This document shows, one piece after another, positions 59,990 to 64,000 of a stretch of 64,000 nucleotides of DNA; the stretch's first letter is position 1; each line of letters starts with the position of its first letter. The position numbers and the translations under genes were made by a program. Origin of the DNA: Paenibacillus tianmuensis (GTDB lineage: Bacteria; Bacillota; Bacilli; Paenibacillales; NBRC-103111); assembly GCF_900100345.1 (NCBI RefSeq), contig NZ_FMTT01000015.1, forward strand, positions 1 through 64,000. The letters run 5' to 3'. The notes beneath the pieces were generated by a model. That model was not told where the DNA came from. It was given only the letters and a program-made list of their open reading frames with translations, and did no database searches.

Positions 59990-60274
59990 TCAAACTTTGA
60001 TCGTGAAGAGGCGGTACAGAAGCGCGATGACGGCACCGGTCCAGAAAAGCGCGGGAAAATGCAGCCAAGCGGCCGCCCCGCCGGTGACGACAACGATCAG
60101 AAGGGCTATCAAAGAAGGATACAGACGGGAAGCGGCAGCCGTGCCGTCCCAATAAGTCAAAGCGTCCAGCAGCCGGTCTTGCGTCTTCGCCTCGGCTCCG
60201 CAGTGAGGGCAGATCGAAGCGTCCAAGGGCTGAACGCCGGAGCAGTGAGGACAACGTGCCGTCATCGGAATCAC
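59990..60274 (-). CDS. small zinc-ribbon membrane protein
   Basis: 94 residues. CPHCSGVQPLDASICPHCG at the N-terminus (C8, C11, C22, C25) is a zinc ribbon. Two hydrophobic helices follow (about 52-70 SLIALLIVVVTGGAAAWL and 72-88). The start is GTG 60274 with AAAGGA 4-5 bases upstream; ATG 60265 is an alternative. It is a common but uncharacterised membrane-protein arrangement, transcribed towards the YeiH-family gene. Confidence 0.72.
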   Translation of the reverse strand: MIPMTARCPHCSGVQPLDASICPHCGAEAKTQDRLLDALTYWDGTAAASRLYPSLIALLIVVVTGGAAAWLHFPALFWTGAVIALLYRLFTIKV

Positions 60275-60349
60275 CCATTCCTTTCGGTTAATTCATAGTT
60301 ATTTTATCGGATAAATAAAGATATTGCAATCCTCCTTGGGGCCTAACGC

Positions 60350-60377
60350 AAAAAAAACTTGCCGCCTATGCGACAAG
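60350..60377 (-). terminator. terminator of the mgl operon
   Basis: CTTGTCGC pairs with GCGGCAAG on the minus strand, followed by eight T. Confidence 0.8.
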
Positions 60378-60392
60378 CTTTTTGCGACTTTC

Positions 60393-61403
60393 TTATTTTT
60401 TCGCTAAATACTTACGAATATCAAAAGCGACGGCGGCGACGATGATCAGCCCTTTAATAATAAGCTGCCAATACGGGCTGACGCCGATGAAGGTCAAGCC
60501 GTAGTTGATGACGCCGAAGATGAGCACACCGGCCAGCACGCCCGGCACGGTTCCGATCCCGCCTGCCGTCGATACGCCGCCGACCACGCACGCGGCAATC
60601 GCGTCAAGCTCGTACATGTTGCCGTAGTTGTTCGTCGCGCCGCCCGTACGGGCCGCTTCCAGCACGCCGCCCAAGCCGTACAGCGCGCCTGCGATCGCAT
60701 AAATATAGATCAGGTTGCGCTTGACGTTAATCCCGGAGACGACCGCCGCTTGGCTGTTGCCGCCGATGGCGTACATATTTTTGCCGAGCCGCGTCTTGTT
60801 GAAAATGACCCAGACGACAAAAGCGACGACGATCGCGATGATGACGATATACGGCAGCGAATACGGCCCGTTCGGTCCGACGAAGCCGGTGCCGATGGTT
60901 GTGAAGTCCTGGCGCAAACCGGCAATCGGCTGCGATTCGTTCGGCTTCAAATCGAAGTAGATCGAGTTGGCCCCGTAGACGATGACCATCGTGCCCAGCG
61001 TCGCGATGAACGGCGGCACGCTCAGTCTGGATACGATCCAGCCGTTGATCAAGCCGACGAGCAGCCCTGCAGCAATCCCGATCAAGATCGGCGCCCAGAC
61101 GGGCAGATCGGGCATATCCGGAAAAAAGCGGCGCGGGTAGTCGGCCGTCTGCAGCATGGAAGCGGACAATACCGCCGTCAACCCGACGACGCGACCCGCG
61201 GATAAGTCGGTTCCTCCCGTAATCAGCACGAACGCAGCTCCCAGCGCGATAATGGCGCGGGTCGAGTTTTGCAGCAAAATGTCCCGCAAAATATCGACCG
61301 ACAGAAACCGCGGATCGGACGCCGCAATGCCCGCTACGAGAAGGATCAGAACGAAATAAATCGCGTATTGCGTAAAAAAATGATTCAGCTTTCCCGTCCT
61401 CAT
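60393..61403 (-). CDS. mglC: galactose/methyl-galactoside ABC transporter permease
   Basis: 336 residues with about ten helices. It shows the MglC pattern: ALGAAFVLITGGTDLSAGRV, FIATLGTMVIVYGANSIYFD, then NKTRLGKNMYAIGGNSQAAVVSGINV as ATPase-contact loop. EAARTGGATNNYGNMYELDA is especially typical of MglC relative to RbsC. It is last in a leftward mglB-mglA-mglC operon, ending in a strong terminator. Confidence 0.92.
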   Translation of the reverse strand: MRTGKLNHFFTQYAIYFVLILLVAGIAASDPRFLSVDILRDILLQNSTRAIIALGAAFVLITGGTDLSAGRVVGLTAVLSASMLQTADYPRRFFPDMPDLPVWAPILIGIAAGLLVGLINGWIVSRLSVPPFIATLGTMVIVYGANSIYFDLKPNESQPIAGLRQDFTTIGTGFVGPNGPYSLPYIVIIAIVVAFVVWVIFNKTRLGKNMYAIGGNSQAAVVSGINVKRNLIYIYAIAGALYGLGGVLEAARTGGATNNYGNMYELDAIAACVVGGVSTAGGIGTVPGVLAGVLIFGVINYGLTFIGVSPYWQLIIKGLIIVAAVAFDIRKYLAKK

Positions 61404-61436
61404 AAGCCCGGTTCTCCTCCTTCGCGATGTCCTCTT

Positions 61437-62945
61437 CTAGTTGGCGGCCAGCCGCATAATATCTTGTTCCGTCGCCTGTCGTCCGTCCAGAATGCCCGTC
61501 AGCCGCCCCTCCGACATGACCATAATGCGGTCCGACATGCCGAGCAGCTCGGGCATTTCCGAGGAAATCATGATGATGCTTTTGCCTTGCTTGGCCAGAT
61601 CGGCGATGATCGTATAAATCTCGAATTTGGCCCCGACGTCGATGCCCCGGGTAGGCTCGTCAAGCAGCAAAATGTCCGGATCGGTCAGAAGCCATCGCGC
61701 CAGCAGCACCTTCTGCTGGTTGCCGCCCGACAAATTTTTGATCAGTTCCTTAATCGAAGGCGTCTTGACGCGCAGCTTCTCGACGCTCCCGGCGACTTCC
61801 GCCCGCCCCTTCCGCTCGTTCAGCAGGAAGAACGGATTGATATACCGGTCCAGATTGGCGATCATCGTATTTTCCAGAATCGACAGCACGGGAAAAATGC
61901 CCGTCACCCGCCGTTCTTCGGTCAGCAGCGCGATTTTATGCTTCTTGGCATCGATCGGCGATTTGATCTTGACCTTGTGTCCGCGGAGACGGATCTCGCC
62001 GGAGGCGACCGAGCGCAGGCCGAACAGCGCTTCGATCAGCTCGGTCCGCTGCGCGCCGACAAGGCCGCCGACTCCCAGAATCTCGCCCTGCCGCAGCTCG
62101 AACGATACATCCCGGAACGACTTTGGAAAAGGCGATGTCAGCTTCTCCACCTTCAGCAGCACGTCGCCCGGCGTGTTGTGGCGCTCCGGGAAGCGCTCCT
62201 TCAGGTCGCGGCCGACCATGCGGGAGATGATGAGATCCGTCGTCAGCTCGGCCGCCGGCCACGTGCCGATCAGTCTGCCGTCCCGCATGATGGTCACGTC
62301 GTCGGAAATGCGGAGTATTTCCTCCATCTTGTGGGAAATATAAATAATGGATACGCCGCGCCCGCGCAGCTCGTTAATGATCTTGAACAGCTGCTCCACT
62401 TCGTTGCCCGTCAGCGAAGACGTCGGTTCGTCCATCACGATTACTTTGGAACGGACGGAGACGGCTTTGGCGATTTCGAGCGATTGAATCTTCGATACGG
62501 ACATCGAGCCTACTAAGGCGTTCGGATCGATATCCATATCCAAATCCCGAAGCAGCGTTAGCGTATCCATGCGCATTTTTTTGTCGTCGACGATGTTAAA
62601 CGGTCCGAGCCCTTTCACCGGAAAACGGCCGAGCCAGATGTTCTCCATCACATTGCGGTGAGGCACCGGGTGCAGCTCCTGATGAATCATCGAGACGCCC
62701 AAGCTCAACGCATCCTTCGAGTTCTTGATTTCCACCCGCTGGCCGTCCAAGACGATCTCGCCGCTGTCCGGCTTATAAATGCCGAACAAGCATTTCATCA
62801 GCGTAGACTTGCCCGCGCCGTTCTCCCCCATCAAGGCGTGCACCGTGCCCGGGCGCACCTTCAAGGTGACGCCGTCCAGCGCTTTGACGCCGGGAAATTC
62901 CTTCGAAATTCCGTTCATTTCAAGCAAATATCGGGTTTCCATCAT
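61437..62945 (-). CDS. mglA: galactose/methyl-galactoside ABC transporter ATP-binding protein
   Basis: 502 residues, two fused ATPase domains. The first has Walker A GENGAGKST, signature LSV-type SMSVSKIQSLEIAKAVS and Walker B VIVMDEPTSSLTGNE. The second has degenerate GLVGAQRTE at the Walker A site, signature LSGGNQQKVLLARWLL and ILLLDEPTRGIDVGAK. The Q-loop region MIHQELHPVPHRNVMENIWLGR is characteristic of MglA. The start at 62945 has GGGGG 7 bases upstream; an in-frame upstream extension has no ribosome site. Length matches MglA (about 506). Confidence 0.93.
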   Translation of the reverse strand: MMETRYLLEMNGISKEFPGVKALDGVTLKVRPGTVHALMGENGAGKSTLMKCLFGIYKPDSGEIVLDGQRVEIKNSKDALSLGVSMIHQELHPVPHRNVMENIWLGRFPVKGLGPFNIVDDKKMRMDTLTLLRDLDMDIDPNALVGSMSVSKIQSLEIAKAVSVRSKVIVMDEPTSSLTGNEVEQLFKIINELRGRGVSIIYISHKMEEILRISDDVTIMRDGRLIGTWPAAELTTDLIISRMVGRDLKERFPERHNTPGDVLLKVEKLTSPFPKSFRDVSFELRQGEILGVGGLVGAQRTELIEALFGLRSVASGEIRLRGHKVKIKSPIDAKKHKIALLTEERRVTGIFPVLSILENTMIANLDRYINPFFLLNERKGRAEVAGSVEKLRVKTPSIKELIKNLSGGNQQKVLLARWLLTDPDILLLDEPTRGIDVGAKFEIYTIIADLAKQGKSIIMISSEMPELLGMSDRIMVMSEGRLTGILDGRQATEQDIMRLAAN

Positions 62946-63034
62946 GCCAAGGCCCCCTAGCGTAAGGATGTGCGCATACGGCAAAAGGGCAACGTCCGCA
63001 GCCATTGCCCCTTGCCGCTCGGCCGGGTAGCCGA

Positions 63035-64000
63035 TTATTTCGCGTCGTTCATGTTTGCTTTTGTGATTTTTTTGTAAGAGATCCAGACATATTTGCCGTC
63101 GGTAATGTCATAGCCGGTGTTTTCTTTGGTCGGCGTCTGGCCTTGCGCGAGTACGTTCGCGATGCTGAACGCCGCTTTCCCTTGGTTCTTCGCGTCGTTC
63201 AGTACGGTGCCGAGCAGCGTGCCTTCTTCGAGCGCTTTGAGCGCGGGCGCCGTGGCATCAACGCCGACGACCGGAATGAATTTGTTGTCTTTAAAATAGC
63301 CCTTCGCTTTCAAAGCTTCGATCGCGCCAAGCGCCATATCGTCGTTGTTCGCGAAGACGGCTTCGATTTTGTCGCCGTGGGAAGCGAGGAACGCGGCCAT
63401 CTTCTCCTGCCCTTTGACACGGTCCCACATCGCGGTGTCTTCTGCCAGCTTCTCCACCTTGATGCCCGCGTCCTCGACGGCTTTGATCGCAAACTTCGTG
63501 CGCAGCTCGGCGTCCTGATGCCCCGGCTCGCCCTTCAGCATGACGTATTGCAGCACGCCGTCCTTGTTTTTGTCCGCTGCTGGGTTCGACTTGAAGTAAT
63601 CGACGATGAGCTGGCCTTCCATCGTGCCGGACTGTTCCGCTTTCGCGCCGACGTAGTACACCTTATCCCATTTTTTCATGTCGTCGGCGAGCGGCTCGCG
63701 GTTCATGAAAACGACGGGGATGTTCGCGTTTTTCGCTTTGTCGATGATGACGCCGGCTGCGGTGCGGTCGACCGGATTGATGGCGAGCGCATTGACCTTC
63801 TTCGTAATGAACAGATCGACCTTATCGTTCTGGGCCGGCTGGGAGTTCTGGCTGTCGACGATGTCCACCTTCGCTTTGCCTTCCGCCGCTTGGGAAATCG
63901 CGTTCCGTACGCCCGTCATGAACGTGTCGTCAAATTTGTAGATGGCGACGCCGATTGTCGGGTTTTTGGCTGCGGCATCGGGCTTGGCGGCGCCTCCGCT
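63035..64000 (-). CDS. mglB: galactose/glucose-binding protein (partial, N-terminus beyond the window)
   Basis: The visible 321 residues run from a Gly/Ala/Lys linker (KPDAAAKNPTIGVAIYKFDD) to the stop; the signal peptide and start lie beyond the right edge. Type-1 sugar-binding fold: NALAINPVDRTAAGVIIDKA, IPVVFMNREPL, ELRTKFAIKAVEDAGI, VFANNDDMALGAIEALKAKG and VGVDATAPALKALEEG. NNDDMALGAI and the calcium-loop-like stretch (NPAADKNKDGVLQ) fit MglB, which binds galactose or glucose in the periplasm/outer surface and feeds MglAC. Frame is open to the window edge. Confidence 0.9.
   Translation of the reverse strand, partial: SGGAAKPDAAAKNPTIGVAIYKFDDTFMTGVRNAISQAAEGKAKVDIVDSQNSQPAQNDKVDLFITKKVNALAINPVDRTAAGVIIDKAKNANIPVVFMNREPLADDMKKWDKVYYVGAKAEQSGTMEGQLIVDYFKSNPAADKNKDGVLQYVMLKGEPGHQDAELRTKFAIKAVEDAGIKVEKLAEDTAMWDRVKGQEKMAAFLASHGDKIEAVFANNDDMALGAIEALKAKGYFKDNKFIPVVGVDATAPALKALEEGTLLGTVLNDAKNQGKAAFSIANVLAQGQTPTKENTGYDITDGKYVWISYKKITKANMNDAK

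Noticed and set aside
1-64000. CRISPR arrays, prophage, insertion sequences, attachment sites, tRNA genes
   Set aside because: No regularly spaced repeats, transposase or integrase-like proteins, or cloverleaf-like tRNA sequences were noticed on either strand.

Overview
The window looks like chromosomal DNA of a Paenibacillus-type Bacillota bacterium. The start of the 16S rRNA gene at the left edge has a Bacillales-like sequence. Shine-Dalgarno sites are strong (AAGGAGG type) and TTG/GTG starts are common. Many proteins closely resemble Bacillus subtilis proteins: EcsA/EcsB, GlnQHMP, a YusV-type ATPase, YkuK, QueF, and YesM/YesN-like two-component proteins. S-layer-homology proteins and numerous sugar importers also fit Paenibacillaceae. 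There is no CRISPR array, tRNA, prophage or insertion sequence that I can see.

Layout. 1-1.1 kb: the start of an rRNA operon running leftwards, with four tandem promoters, and a decayed amino acid permease gene. 1.2-5 kb: nirB-nirD-nirC nitrite assimilation/detoxification operon under an apparent Fnr-type promoter. 5-14.6 kb: ecsAB, two alpha/beta hydrolases, an oxidoreductase, a DCC-family protein, a flavin monooxygenase behind a perfect palindromic operator, an AraC regulator and a short pyruvate kinase. 14.7-19.8 kb: an SLH/PrcB-like surface protein and a CUT2-type sugar importer. 19.9-25.8 kb: a manganese-type metal importer with an MntR-like site, and glnQHMP. 26-28.5 kb: an AIM24-family protein coupled to a coiled-coil membrane protein, a previously unlisted 43-residue membrane peptide gene, a possible short transcript and ykuK.

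28.5-37.3 kb: a leftward carbohydrate locus (two-component system, binding protein, two permeases, Gfo/Idh/MocA dehydrogenase, isomerase). 37.4-40.5 kb: a D-amino-acid cluster (DTA-family PLP enzyme, a broken N-acyl-D-amino-acid deacylase, RidA). 40.6-45.6 kb: polysaccharide deacetylase, luciferase-like monooxygenase, a Fur-boxed siderophore ATPase, a membrane protein and queF. 45.7-54.3 kb: a short promoter-hairpin unit, then an SLH lipoprotein and a 2408-residue multi-domain surface protein. 54.5-60.3 kb: nitroreductase, a DUF6526-type protein between two gene remnants, a D,D-carboxypeptidase, a copper-amine-oxidase-domain lipoprotein, a YeiH-type transporter and a zinc-ribbon protein. 60.4-64 kb: mglBAC-type galactoside importer, cut by the right edge.

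Two themes stand out. First, at least six genes have decayed, several by internal deletions that leave one or both ends behind. Second, several promoters carry readable operators (Fnr, TetR-like palindrome, MntR, Fur), so much of the regulation can be predicted. All functional names come from reading motifs and remembered family features; no database search was run.
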